Shown piece after piece: positions 10,882-22,934 of a DNA stretch of 64,000 nucleotides. Position numbers and translations under genes: made by a program. Each line of letters begins with the position of its first letter. Positions within the stretch are counted from its first letter, which is position 1. The stretch spans positions 28,536,901-28,600,900 of the forward strand of contig OY987299.1 of the NCBI GenBank assembly GCA_963920635.1, read 5' to 3'. The DNA comes from Pseudeuparius sepicola. Lineage: Eukaryota > Arthropoda > Insecta > Coleoptera > Anthribidae. The notes beneath the pieces are model-generated. The model had not been told where the DNA came from. It saw only the letters and a list, made by a program, of their open reading frames with translations, and made no database searches.

Positions 10882-13800
10882 CTCGACTTAGCCAAAAGGC
10901 ATTCGCACTCCCTCTACGGGGAACATTCACTCAGATCCCGGGTACGCCGGATACCAAAAGGATCTGGCTCGGACGAGACCCTTGCCATGTTATCGGGCCT
11001 TAGGTGACATTGATGTTGTTGGATGATCCTGCATTCCCCGTGAATTTCCTGACGGTTCGGGCTGTCGCAAGTAGTACCGCTTTCTGCATGGACCTGTAAA
11101 GACTATCAGTTAGACCCAGCTCCTTGATGTTTCTCAGCAAACTTTTTGGTATAACACCAGTTGTTGACATGATGATTGGAATCGTCTGGACGTTCTCCAT
11201 TTCCCATTGCCTTCTAATTCGTTCTTCTAAATCTCTGTACTTCGCGATCTTCTCGACTTGCTTCACACGCAGGTTGTTGTTGTTCGGGATGGCCACATCA
11301 ATCAGAGTTGTCTGCCTAGAAATTTTATCAACTATTATAAGGTCCGGTCTGTTATGGGCAACTCGTTGATCTGTCAGAACTGTACGATCCCAGTACATCT
11401 TGTAGTTGCTGTTCTCAAGAACAGGCTCAGGTGTGTAGTTGTAATATGGGACCCTCTCTGCCTGCACAAGCAGCAGCTTTTCCGCCAGTTCCTGGTGCAA
11501 GATCTTGGCAACCGAATCGTGTCGTTCCTGTTATGTGCTGGATTGTTTCTGAAGTTGGGCACCCGTATCTGCATCTGTCATCCACTACCGATGCATCTCC
11601 TACAATGAATTTTAGGTAGTTGCGAGTTGGTACAACCTGATCTTGTATGGCCAGTAGGAAGCCTTCCGTCTCGGGGAACATTCGTCCCGAGGTCAGCCAA
11701 TAGTTCGACGCTAACTTGTCGACATGTTCCTGGTTAACCTCATTAGGATGTCTCCCGTGCAGCGGCTTCCCCAACCACCTCTGTAGTTTATCGTTGTCGG
11801 TTCGGTGGTGATTTTGACGCTCGTGTTCCGTCAGACGTAGCGGTGTTGAGACGTCTGCTCCGCATATAGCCCTATGTAGTGTGGAGCTGTTGGCCCGCCT
11901 GTAGAAATAATTACGCAGATTTAATATTTGTTGGTCCAATTGCTTGCTGAGATCTGCCAATCCTCTTCCTCCTAGTTGACGTGGCAGAGTTGTTCTTTCT
12001 ACGGCGCTACGGGGATGATGTTTATGAGCTTTTGTCAGTAGTGTCCTAACTTTTCGTTGCAGGTTGTTGATGTCCGTGTTGGTCCAATTCACTATTCCGA
12101 ACGAATAGCTGAGTACAGAGCACGCATACGTGTTCAGGGCCTTAAACAAATTCCTGCTGTTAAGATCAGTTCGCACTACTTGTCTTACTCTCTTGATGAA
12201 TTCATTCGTTAAATCAGTCTTCATTGTTCGATGGTCTATCCTTTGAGCTTGTTTCATCCCGAGATACTTGTATGTATCTCCCTTGCTCATTGCTTCGATC
12301 TCCTGGCCGTCCTGCATCTCGTGTGCGCTTTGTTCGAGCTTTCCCCGGATGATATTAAGGGTGCAGCACTTGTCCAGTCCAAACAGCATTCCGATGTCCC
12401 TGGAGAACTCCTCTACAATTTTAAGCATTTGCGTTAGTTGGTTTTTGGTTGCTGCGATCAGTTTTAAATCATCCATATATAATAGGTGATTCAACTTGAT
12501 CGCTTCTGCGTTGTTGCTTTTGATAGCGAAGCCATATTTTGTAGAGTTCAACCGATGTGATAGAGGGTTCATCGCCATGCAGAACCACAGTGGACTGAGT
12601 GAATCTCCTTGGAAAATCCCTCTTCGGATGTTGATTGTGTCGGTCTCGATGTTACTGTCTGCGGTTCTGAGTTGTATCTTAGTGCGCCAGGTTGTCATAA
12701 CGTGTTCTAAAAAGGAAACTGTATGATGATCTATTTTATACAGCTTTAAGATACCTGTGAGCCAGTCGTGAGGTACGGAATCAAACGCTTTTTTGTAGTC
12801 CACATAAGCCATGTGGAGGTTTCGTTGCTTGGAATGAGCCTGGTTGCAGATGACAGAGTCTATGATGAGTTGCTCTTTGCATCCCATTGCGCCCTTCGAG
12901 CAGCCCTTCTGCTGCATTGCAATGATGTTGTTCCGCTCGCAGTGAGCATATATTCGCTGCGTAAGGCAAGATGTGATTATCTTGTACAGCGTAGGCAAGC
13001 AGGTTATTGGGCGGTACTTGGCAGGGTTATCCGTATTCCGCTGGTCTTTTGGTAACAGGTAGGTTGCACCCTGTGTAAGAAACAATGGCATTTTCAGAGG
13101 ATCGAGCAAGACTTCATTAATTAAGGTAGTTATCTGTTCATGCGTGCACCACAACTTCTTAATCCAATAATTTTGGAGATGATCTGGACCTGGTGCCTTC
13201 CAGTTGTGGGAATTCTTGATGACATCGGAGACCTCAGCGGTTGTGAATTGCTCGTGTTGCATCGGGCTATAGTTCCGGCCCATCTCGCGTTCTTCGCTGA
13301 TCCAGCTTGCACTGACATTGTATGGACCTGGTGTGGCAAGTTGATTTCTCCAGAAACCGTCGACCTGTTCTCTGGTAGGGTAACTCGCATTTGTGGCATC
13401 GGCGCTAGAATTAAAAGCACGGTAGAAACCCTTTTCTGATCGTTCAAAGAGTTTGTTGTCTCGTTTCCTGTTGTTACTAGTCTTGTATCTCCTCAGACGC
13501 CCTGCGAAAACGGAAAGTTTTTGTTTTAATGTGTCAAGACATTGTTGAGCAGTGATGTTCGCGGGGTCATGCCGAGAATGCATTTGGGTGCGGCTCATTA
13601 TTGCCTGCACCGCCCTCTGGATCCTTCTAGTTCTAACTCCTCTGATATATTCCGTCACTTGTCCTATGTCTTTACGGAGACTCTCGATCTTCCGATTTAG
13701 TCGCATTTCCCATTGAGCCATTCGTGGTTCTGGTCTTGCACGATTCAACTCTTGGGCCGTTCGGATCTTGGCACCCATTACAGTGGTGACTGCCGTTGCG

Positions 13801-14398
13801 GCACACTAGATTAACATGTGCATACGTTCTAATGTTGGTGTCACTGAAACATAGTTTGGTAAAATTCGTGTGTTCATAAGATCGAGCACGATCGCAAGTT
13901 TCCTGGAAGAATTTAATCTTGGTAGCGGTGGCCTGCTCAGTGGGTCTGTGCCTTCGTATCGCAATACTGCCTGTCTCATATGTGCGTTTAAGCCTTCAAA
14001 ATGTTCTTCGTTAACCGATTCCAGACTCTCGGTTGTTGGTTCTACCGTTTCGGCTTCTAGTTGTTGTCCAGGCGCTTGAAGTTCCCCATTGTTGTTGTTG
14101 TCATCTATGTCTATGTGTTCGCCGTGGATCTCTAGCTCAACTTCCCGTTTGATAGCGTTAAGTCGCGTTTCTGGAATTCGGTTATTTCTTAGAATAGTTC
14201 GATACTGATCTGACACTCTTTGTTCAGACACTTGCATGTGTGGAAACTCCCTGCAGAACTCGGCATGCAGTTGTTGTCGGTAGCCGATCATCTCTTGTCC
14301 TAAGTTTGTCACCCTGTAAAAAATACGCATAATCGATTCATTCATGGACACAGTCCATTTCATGCGTCGTCGTTGTAATCCCGCCTCTGTGAACGCTG
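10882..14398 (-). mobile_element. R4/Dong-type non-LTR retrotransposon in a (TTA)n site
   Basis: This 3.5-kb minus-strand element has a single ORF with a reverse transcriptase followed by a C-terminal CCHC-like motif and a restriction-enzyme-like endonuclease, the order typical of the R2/R4/NeSL branch. It is bounded by TTA repeats on both sides (10868-10881 and 14399-14418). Known Dong elements use TAA repeats as targets. The left tract is the tail of the truncated LINE at 9897-10881. The 5' end cannot be placed exactly because it abuts the repeat. Confidence 0.85.
11000..14363 (-). pseudogene. R4/Dong-type ORF: RT plus REL endonuclease, one stop and one frameshift
   Basis: Reading starts at the ATG at 14363 (MKWTVSMNES). 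The first 185 codons end at a TAG (13806-13808), but the same frame continues straight on. That second part, read down to about 11530, contains PAKYRPITCLPTLYKI, the RT Asp box AYVDYKKAFDSVPHDWL, GIFQGDSLSPLWF, the catalytic LLYMDDLKL and YKYLGM. It ends near the zinc-binding CRYGC...H. A frameshift near 11520-11530 then moves to the frame read from about 11518 to 11000. There DSVAKILHQELAEKL leads into the endonuclease signature RPDLIIVDK...LIDVAIPN. All catalytic motifs are still readable, so the copy is young. Possible stop readthrough cannot be judged from sequence. Confidence 0.88.
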
Positions 14399-14418
14399 TT
14401 ATTATTATTATTATTATA
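14399..14418. repeat. (TTA)n tract at the 5' junction of the R4/Dong-type element
   Basis: About six TTA units follow the 5' end of the retrotransposon. They match in kind the tract at 10868-10881 on the other side and mark the insertion target. Confidence 0.8.
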
Positions 14419-15933
14419 ATATTTTCCGGTTGTATCAAAAAATTTTGCAACTGGGATCTTTCGAAATCTGTGACAGCAGAATACATATATACATACAGGA
14501 CAACAGTCACCAGAGGAGTACACGGCTAATTCGTGTGAATGAAAAACTAAAAAACTAGTTACGAAAAACAATATCTACTAAATTGACACTTGCTTCGATT
14601 TTGACACACATAATAGTGTTATCAAGCAAAATCCAGCAAAAAATTACAACTTTTAGGTTGACCACCCGGTAGGGAGTCTACACATAGTTGCCGTAATATC
14701 GAATCTACGGCATGTCTTCGCAAATTCTTTTCTCCCTCGCAGCTTATATGCATGCATGAACCGACCGTGACTTCAAGGGGATAGTTTTACTGGCGCAGTC
14801 CTGCATAACTTGCTGCGGTTTATTCGGGACTAAACGACATGCCGTATATTATACTACAGTCCGCAGAGAATATAAAGGGATGTGTACGGACGCCCGCCGA
14901 CGACCAGCTTCCAAGAAGCCACGAGCGCTTCCATTTCCATAACCAGCCACAAAGGAAATTGCCTCGATGCGCCAATAGTCATCGTTGCATCTATTCGGCA
15001 TAGTCCTATGGCTAAATACAGTCTATCTATAACATAGGTGCCCAGAAATGAACTATTCGATTATAAATTCCTCCCATCAAAAATTTCGTACTCAGTCCAC
15101 CTCTTTAGAAAACACTTCGCTCTACGAAGTTGAATGCAATACTTATCTCATTAAAGAATGGGGTTATAACAGCGTCTATTAATAATTTGGATGAATGTTT
15201 TTAAAAGCCGCCACTGCAAATTCTTGTAGACGTACACACAAGCAACTTGAAGAGTTGGAACGACACATAAAATCTTTACATGGGCCCCGCTAACCATGCT
15301 TTATGCAAAAATTTCGGATTTAAATCTCCATAAAAGACTCAAAGTACCTATATTTTATGTCGGATGTGTCCCATTTACGTAAAAACACCAGGCCAGCTTT
15401 AGTTAATAACAATGCAATAGGGAAGTTTCCTCTCATTGAATTTCGAAATAAAATGCTAATCAGTGGGTATCACCAAATTACACTACCAGAATAATATATA
15501 ACTTTCCTCAAAAGAGTTGCATTAATTAATAATTTGAAAATAAAATGTGACTTTTTTAAACCTTCATTCGGGTAGCCGAAGTGGATTCCTACGTCACAAT
15601 ATTCTCCGAAAGTTGCCAAACGCTACCTGAGGAGAAGAAGAAATCAAATAATTGTGCATTGTAAAATATCCCACAGATGATAACCTAACATGTTCTGTGC
15701 GGACAAAATAACCAACAAATCCAAAATTTTGATGGTGTTGTTCTTAGACTTTTGTTAATAGATTTTATGGTTACATGTATATAGATTTATTTATCCATTT
15801 ACTATGGGGACAGGTATAGGTAGGAAATCCCTTATTCAAATTATCTCTTAATTTAATCGATTTATGGGGTTTACAGGTTTTATATTTATCATTTATTACC
15901 ATTATAAATACCTAATTAAACTGTGGTAGAAGT
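14419..15933. other. Mostly unassigned; possible Gypsy-type RT fragment
   Basis: A GC-richer part (14650-15000) has a TATAAAG at about 14870 but no recognised gene. Around 15420-15580 the plus-strand frame reads ISGYHQITLPE, then LKIKCDFFKPSFG, with stops between. This faintly resembles the SGYHQI region of Gypsy-type reverse transcriptases. The match is too short to be sure. Confidence 0.25.
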
Positions 15934-15939
15934 TTAGCA

Positions 15940-17098
15940 GTATATACTTAGCATTCTTCCATAGTGTGTGAGTGTGAAAGGCTGTGTTAGAAAGAGTATT
16001 AATAAAATAGTGAAATGGCACCTGGTCAAATTAGTGGTTTTGTAAAAGCAACTACCGACAATCTGCCCAGCATAGACGTATTTGTGGTGACTGAAAATGA
16101 TCTTCATAACAGAAATGTACAGTTGAAGTCGTCTGGCTTTAAACCACAGTTTCTTTTTATCTGGTGCAGCGGGCACGTTCACAAACATTTAGTTGGTATT
16201 ATCGTACGTAGGTATTTGTGCAATAGCCAACAGACCACTTTTTCGTCATTGCAAAGAAATACAGTAAATTCACAAAAAATGTACAATTCCTTTAAAATGA
16301 TTCACACCTCACACGTGGAAATTGTAAACAAACAGCTCGTTCAAACAGCTGGTATAAAAAATGTCAGTATGGTCGAGCTTATAGTTGTCAGATTTAATCC
16401 GGGTATCATTACAAGCATGCGTTACTTGTATTTCAGTTTCACCAATCTTAAGAGTTTTACTTCTTTGTCACAAAAGTAATCAGGTAACTTAAATCTACAG
16501 ATTATATTATGAAAAAATTATTATACATATTATTGAAAAGTACAAAGAAAATAACCTAACACCTTCTTTAAAACGCATGCACCGTCCGACAACACTGGAA
16601 ATAACAATCTGGTCTTGGGTCAAGGCATTATTCGATACAGCCAGGTTAGAAGAAGAGCTCGCGGTACTACTTACATAGCACCAAAAAACGAAAAATATTG
16701 TGACGTATATTTTTGAAAATCGCTCAAATTGGCGGGAAATTTAAAAGTATTTTTTCTTGCAAAATAACAAACTACATGTATTACAATATTATTGAAGATA
16801 AAGGGCATTCATTGGCACTGAATTTGAAAAACCATCATCCTCCCTATTGTACTTCCAAAGTTATTCGTAGAAAAATGCACCTTGCCTAGTAGCATTGCAC
16901 TCAAAATGTTATAATAGTAATAAAGTTTTATTGGCAAAAAAAAGTAATACAAGTAGACTGCAATTAAAGATCTATTAAATAACAAGCCCACCTACTGCAC
17001 GTATAGTATGGTTAGTGAATCAAAATGCACATCATAATCTGAGGCGATCTCGTTGAAACTCTGACAAATCTGGTTAACAGGTGATCGCAATCCGAGAT
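15940..17098 (+). repeat. Tandem unit 1 of a duplicated pseudogene locus (first part)
   Basis: This segment (starting TATACTTAGCATTCTTCCA) reappears at 22935 and 38322. Its downstream part, around 16960-17098, reappears at 37555-37705. Unit 1 continues after the retrotransposon insertion, from 22304 to about 22930. Joined, the three units form a head-to-tail array. The three copies show small differences and indels, so the duplication is not very recent. Confidence 0.8.
16015..16479 (+). pseudogene. SWIM zinc-finger protein remnant, unit 1
   Basis: This 154-codon open frame starts MAPGQISGFVKATTDN. From memory, that opening matches a large insect family of SWIM-type zinc-finger proteins associated with YqaJ-like nucleases. 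The next part (LPSIDVFVVTENDL) also fits. After residue 40 the similarity is lost, because the zinc-finger part is deleted here, although units 2 and 3 keep it. It is therefore best read as a decayed gene copy that happens to keep an open frame. An AATAAA-containing leader precedes the ATG (TAATAAAATAGTGAAATGG), shared by all three copies. Confidence 0.6.
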
Positions 17099-17127
17099 GG
17101 AGTCTCGATCTGGCACGCGTAACGGTC

Positions 17128-17134
17128 GGACGTG
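17128..17134 (+). promoter_or_regulatory. Candidate downstream promoter element of the LINE
   Basis: GGACGTG lies about 30 bases from the inferred 5' end at 17099. This is close to where DPE motifs sit in TATA-less internal promoters of Jockey- and I-type elements. The position is off the classical +28 by two bases, so this is only suggestive. Confidence 0.4.
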
Positions 17135-17260
17135 CAGTGACACTAAGGCGGCGAGAGTTTTCCAGAAAGAGGTATTTACTAATTCATCCTTTGTATTTCC
17201 TTATCCTTTCTCACTAATTATTTAATTCGTTTATAGATAAATCGGGCAAATAAATCAATA

Positions 17261-18524
17261 TGACGGACGAGTCGGGAGGCGAAAAACCTCCTGACCCTGA
17301 TCCATCAGATGCAGTTGAGAATAGTTCCGAAATTTCCCAAGAATAAAAAAAAAGAACAGTAATTAAGTACAAATATACGGACGTAGGGCCTTATGAAGTA
17401 TATATTCAGAGCAAATTAGACAGAAATTTAGGAAATTACAGCTTTCTAAGTATAGCGAGGGACATACATGCACTAAAAAAAAGATATAAAAAAAAATTCA
17501 AGGAAAGGTAAAAACAGAGTTGGAGTAGAATTAAAAAGCTATCAATTGGCAAATGAACTGCTTGAAAATGAGGTTCTAATAAGTAAAGGATATGAAATGT
17601 TTATTCCAGTCAACAAAGTCTCGTGTAAGGGTGTAGTAAGATATGTAGATAAACAAATTACAGATTTAGAGTTAACTCAATTTTCTGAGGCCCCGGTGGT
17701 TAATGTTGAGATCTTAGGTGTACGAAGATTGTTTATGAGGGATCGAAAATCAGAACAACCTAATTACATACCTACATATTCGGCGTGTTTTACTTTCTCG
17801 GGAACGCGGATCCCCAGAGAAATAAAAATTTTCAATGTTCCTTTCAAAGTCATTCCATACATAAGCCCAGTCATTCAATGTTTTCATTGTTTTTCTTATG
17901 GACACACAAAAAAAATTATGCAAAAATAACATAGGTCACTGCGCTAACTGCGGAAAAAACTAGACAAAGACCACACCACAGACTGTGTTAAAATATGTAA
18001 ACATTGTGGTGATCCTGAACATAATTGTTTAAACAGAAATTGCCCGGAATACCTTAGACAAAAAAAATCAAAGAAGTAATGTCTCTAGAAAATTTATCAT
18101 ATTTTGACGCCAATGAACCAAGATCAAATGAAGATGAGACCATTTCATATCTCAGAGATCTTTAAATTTGACTCAAAGCAGACAAAGTAACAAATATTCG
18201 GTAGCGGTTAAAGAAAAGAAACGTAAAATCCAATCCCCAGGTTATGACCGAAACGAACACGACTTATGTTTATTTACCCCCTCTGGACGATCCCAAGGTG
18301 AATCACCCACTCCGAATTGGCTCGAACAAAACTATTTTATTCCAGACTCTCCAGATGAGAGACAGACAAATGATCCTGAGCTTAATAACATGATCTCACA
18401 GTCATGCCAAAAGTTGTCACAAATCCATGAACAAAAAGTTTTGACATTCATGACCAAGCTAATCACTGAATCTGATGACTGTTCCAACTCCACAAGGGCT
18501 CAAGTTTCTGCAATGGAATTGTAA
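17261..18524 (+). pseudogene. LINE ORF1 (gag-like, CCHC knuckles), frameshifted
   Basis: The ATG at 17261 (MTDESGGEKPPDPDPSD) opens an acidic N-terminus that stops after 28 codons. Reading resumes in other frames. A gag-like domain at 17546-17900 leads to zinc knuckles: CFHCFSYGHTKKI near 17878-17920, then CANCG and CKHCGDPEHNC around 17944-18030. The C-terminal part (18168-18524) is in yet another frame. At least three frameshifts or stops disrupt it. Intact gag-like ORF1 proteins bind the element's RNA. Confidence 0.78.
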
Positions 18525-18526
18525 TA

Positions 18527-21500
18527 GTCTGAAGAAAAACAGACAACATAATAATAAAAGTATTAATAAATGATAATTATTCTGACATAATCCTAATTAA
18601 TGAATCGAAACTTAAGGAAATAGTTATTTATGTACCAAGGCACTGAAGTTCAACTTTTTATGACTCATGTGGAGTTTAGTTGCTGAGGCCTCTGGCCGAG
18701 GCAAATAAACCCCATGAGTCATAAAAAGAACTTCAGTGCCGAGGTACATATTATATTTTTTTTTAAATCGGAAAAAAAAAATGTTTTATTAGGCAAGAAA
18801 ATAATAAATAAGGGATCACCCGTCCACGAACCGACTACGCGCGGCATTGCTTGACTTTACCGATCGCTCTACCTAGGACAAGTATAATGACGTACGGCAC
18901 CTTCTGACAGAAAAACCAAACTGCTGCTTCTTGTGCAGCCTACACAACATATCTTATGATATTCAAATTTACTAAAATATGTATACTGAAGGATTGCGCT
19001 TCTATAGGAAACAATTTCGCAATGTGTACGAAAAGTTAAATGAGCCTTTATCGGCCGGGTTTTGAATATTTGGTTACTTTTGACGGGCGATTTCTCCGCG
19101 TCTGACGTTTGATGTTTACATCTCGCCAAGGCCTACTTATTGAAAAAATCGTACAGTAATGGGCTACATTATTGTACGATTTCTGTGCTTTTAATGACGA
19201 TTTTGGGACATTTTAATGCCGATTTCAAGAAAAAGATTATATTAAAATCAACGGTTACTCGACATATAGGAGTGACAGAGTTGATGGCTATGGGGGAATT
19301 GTTATTTTTGTAAAATGTCAAAAACCCCATAAACTTATACAAATCAATCAAAATATTATGCCTCTAAATTTTCAAATATTAGGAATCCAGCTCATAGAAT
19401 TCAACATAAACATCATTAACATATATAACCCCCCAAATTGCAAAATCAAAAAGAACGATTGGACTTCCCTGATCAAACAAATACAGACTCCATTAATTAT
19501 TATGGGAGATTTAAACGCCCACCACCCTTTATGGGGATCGGCAACAACGAATCAATCTGGAACAAATATAGCAGACTCTCTTGACGATCTGGATCTCTCG
19601 TTAATCAATGATGGTCGCCCTACTAGGCTTACAGCGTAAATATTTCAGTCGTAGATTTGACAATGGTATCTAGTAACCTATCCACCAAATGCATCTGGAA
19701 TGTCCTTTCGGATTTCTCAGCCAGCGACCATTTTCCAACCACCTGCATTCTAGAATTACCAAATAATACTCCTCCCCTTAGTTTCAAAAAACGAAATCTA
19801 AAAAAAGCTACTTGGTCAGAGTTTCATGTGCAAATTGACCAGGTGATCAAAACCAAAAAAAAAAAGCTAATTTAACAGTAGAAGCCAAGTATGAGGAACT
19901 GCAATCCATCATAATAGAGGCAGCGGAACTATATATCCCATGGAAAAAAACAAAAGAAAAGAAAATTACCACGTGGTGGGACGATGAGTGTACACAAATG
20001 ATTAATACTCGAAAAAAGGCTACTAAAATATACAAACTTCTCCCAACAGTTGACAACTATATGGAACTTAAGAAAATAATTGCAAAAACAAAAAGAATCC
20101 TGAGGGAAAAAAAGAGAGAAATTTAAAACTTTTTGCCACTCGTTAAACAGAGAGACACCCATAAATGAAATTTGGAAAACTATAAGAGCATTCAGGAGCT
20201 ACTGGAATCCGGATTCCCACAAACAACTTCCACACATGGCAATGGCCGAAGAGGTTTTATCCTATCTAGCGATCTGCAATATAGATCCTGAATTTCAACT
20301 ACAAATTATAGATGAAACAGAGATTGCGGAAATAGAATTTGAAGCACAACTCAATATTAAAAGAGATACAGCAACTGGGATGGATAACATATGCTACAGT
20401 ATGATTCAAAATTTACCAGAAAGTGCGAAAAATATTTTAATACAAATTTATAACGACACCATGAAAAAAGGCAAAATACCGAAGGAAAACATCTCTAGTG
20501 ATACCAATTCTTAAACCAGGAAAAAGCCCTCTACTTCCCAGTAGTTATAGACCGATTGCGCTGTCCTCATGCCCAGGAAAACTATTGGAAAGTATAGTAA
20601 AAACACGCCTAGAATGGCAATTAGAGCGGGAAAAAAACTTCCTCTGAATCAGATTGGTTTTCGTAGGGGTAAAGGATGCAATGATGCCTTAGCGATGACC
20701 ATTCAAGAAATTCTAAGTGCATTTTCAAAAAAACACCTAACACTAGGGATATTCCTAGACATAAAATCGGCATATGACAATGTCATCATCTCCAAATTAT
20801 ACCACGATCTAATTAATTTGGATGTCCCCAAAAATCTAGCAAACTTCATTTATTCAATACTTACCAATAGAGAAGTATACATAAAAGATAATACAGGACA
20901 AATCCTAGGACCTCAGATTTGTAGCCAAGGACTGGCACAAGGATCTCCACTTAGCCCAATTTTATTCAACACATATACTGCCGATCTCCACAAACTGTTT
21001 AATAACAAAATAATTCTCGTTCAGTACGCTGATGATGTTGTGATTTTAACATCGGGTATGAAGTCGGAAGAATTAATCAAGAACATAAATAACAAACTAG
21101 AAGAAGTTAATAGTTGGCTCGAGAACCGGGGATTAAACATTTCACCAAATAAGTCTGGTGCAATGCTCTTTCGAAGAGGCAAAAGTTGTACAATGCTGCC
21201 GGTAATCAAACTCAATGATAAGGTGATCCCATGGAAAACGGAAACAACATACTTAGGCATGAAATTAAATCATACATTGAAGTGGAATGAACACATAAAA
21301 TATATCATAAATAGAGCGCAGAAAAGTATAAATGTTTTGAGATCAGTGGCCGGTGTTTGGTGGGGAGCAGATCCAATTGTGTTATTACAACTATATAAAA
21401 GTATCGTCAGATCACAATTAGATCATGGATCTATCTTTCTTAGACCAACCAGCAAAGTAAATTTTAATAAACTAGACAAGATTCAATTTAACTCACTCAG

Positions 21501-21954
21501 AATAGTTACAGGAACTATGAAATCCACCCCTACGAACGCGCTTCTTGGTGAAACATCGGAAGGGTCCTTGGAAAATCGCAGGAGATGGCTGGCTACTAAA
21601 TTTGTGAATAAGAGAATTGCTGAAGAAAGAAACTTGATTTTATGGAAACTAGAAAAACTAGAAAACTTGATGCAGGGTAATAAGTACTGGGAAAACAAAC
21701 AAAAACCGTATTTATCAGAAGCACTTAAGATGAACAAAAACTATTGTTGTAATATCCATACTTACGTAACATTGAATCATGTATTGCTAGAATGCCCCCT
21801 CAATTACAATCCTCATAATGACATCTATAATGATATAAATAGAATTTTAAAGAAAGGCCCTTTAACGATACAAAACATACTATCGGAAGTTACGGTGGAA
21901 ACGGTAAAAATTATTAACAAATTTCTTGACTTTAATAATATCAAATGTTTGTAA
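18527..21954 (+). pseudogene. LINE ORF2: APE endonuclease and reverse transcriptase, broken
   Basis: The endonuclease begins with DIILINESKLKE and is split by the hairpin repeat at 18620-19232. It continues with DGYGGIVIFVK, the catalytic GDLNAHHPLWG (about 19507-19540) and SDHFPTT (about 19723). After frameshifts near 19640, 19870 and 20510 the RT is open from 20569 to 21954. It shows QIGFRRGKGCNDALA, FLDIKSAYDNV, QGLAQGSPLSPILF, the catalytic VQYADDVVIL and YLGMKLNHTLKW. A late cysteine-histidine stretch (CCNIHTYVTLNHVLLEC) closes it. I see no RNase H domain between them, so that part may have been deleted. Confidence 0.85.
18620..19232 (+). repeat. Hairpin repeat family, complete copy (b), inside LINE endonuclease
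   Basis: The copy starts ATAGTTATTTATGTACC and ends TTTCAAGAAAAA. Its 5' end is a long imperfect palindrome (about 18633-18748). The arms GGCACTGAAGTTCAAC...TTTTTATGACTCATG and their inverse surround the loop with AGGCCTCTGGCCGAGG. The 3' part has a 27-nt hairpin (about 19151-19177). It interrupts the LINE reading frame between ESKLKE and DYIKINGY, which fixes its limits to within a few bases. There are no terminal inverted repeats and no clear target duplication. Confidence 0.82.
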
Positions 21955-22314
21955 TTCCAGAAAACAAAAATCAGTACTTCCATCTTTCAAAACCTGGGTT
22001 CTCTATCTATATCCGAGGTGCCATTTCGGGGTTGTGTAATACTTCTCCGGCGCCCGGGAGCGAGAAAAGTCTGTCCTATGTTGTATCGTCTTACTAACCC
22101 CCTAAACCTCTAGAAGACACGAAGAGAGAAGATAACAAGACAAGAATCAACAATCATTCACAGTTGAACACAAGTTAAATTTGGTGGGAATGGAGTGACA
22201 ATCCAGACAAATCCTACCAAAAACACGAAGGGTGCCCGGACAGAGTATCGGATCTGGGAATGGCCCAGCTGCCCAACCCATAAGCGAAAAGAAGAAGAAG
22301 AAGCAATCCGAGAT

Positions 22315-22930
22315 TAGTTCTTGGGGTATCAAACGTAAAACAGCGATTGGTTCGAAAATACTGGAAATTGTGAGATGCTTTTAATATTAAAAAATGTCGC
22401 ACCAGTTAGTGACACGCCCATTGCACAATTTGAAAATTTTGACAATGCTTATACAGGGACTCTATGTATAATCTGTATAATCTCTTAATATAATTATCCT
22501 ATTTACAGCTTCAATTCAAGTTCATGCGACTGTCGCCCTTACTTCTAACCAACTTTAAGTTTTCTTTTACTATTATCTGACCCGCGTCGGCCACACACAG
22601 ACGCCGTCTGTGCCCTGCGTGGCCGATGAAAGAGCAGCCCGCGAAGCAAAATGAAAAACGGGATCAAACGGCCGCCATTGTCCCACATCGGGCCCTTATT
22701 GCGATAAAACGAGGACGGAGATGCGGCCGCCCATCTTTGAGGTGCAATGAAGGGCCCTCTGGAGCTGCGCCGGGCGTCCCCTTTTATTATCGCGGGGCCG
22801 CCGCGTGCTCTTTGTGAGCCTCTATTTTATATCTCGGTCGGAGGTCAGATCGTGAAGAGACTGCTGAAAACGGCCGATTGAGCGTAAGTAGGTTTCTGTA
22901 ACGACCTTGAACGGGACTTTTGAAGATTAA
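22315..22930 (+). repeat. Tandem unit 1 (second part), with GC-rich block
   Basis: This part is nearly identical to 37705-38315. It includes a GC-rich block at 22570-22860 (GACGCCGTCTGTGCCCTGCG, GATGCGGCCGCCCATC) that keeps its sequence well between the copies. There is no convincing ORF. The block may be a promoter or CpG-rich region of the duplicated locus. Confidence 0.7.
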
Positions 22931-22934
22931 CAAT

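Larger units (their letters stand above)
17099..22303 (+). mobile_element. Full-length non-LTR retrotransposon, I/R1-like, 11-bp TSD
   Basis: The direct repeat CAATCCGAGAT at 17088-17098 and 22304-22314 flanks the element. The uninterrupted target is visible at about 37694-37704. It has a 5' UTR, a gag-like ORF1 with CCHC knuckles, and an ORF2 with APE endonuclease and reverse transcriptase. The 3' UTR ends in a short (GAA)n tail. A copy of the hairpin repeat sits inside the endonuclease region (18620-19232). Several frameshifts show that it is inactive. The EN-RT motifs suggest the I/R1/Loner group. Confidence 0.88.
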
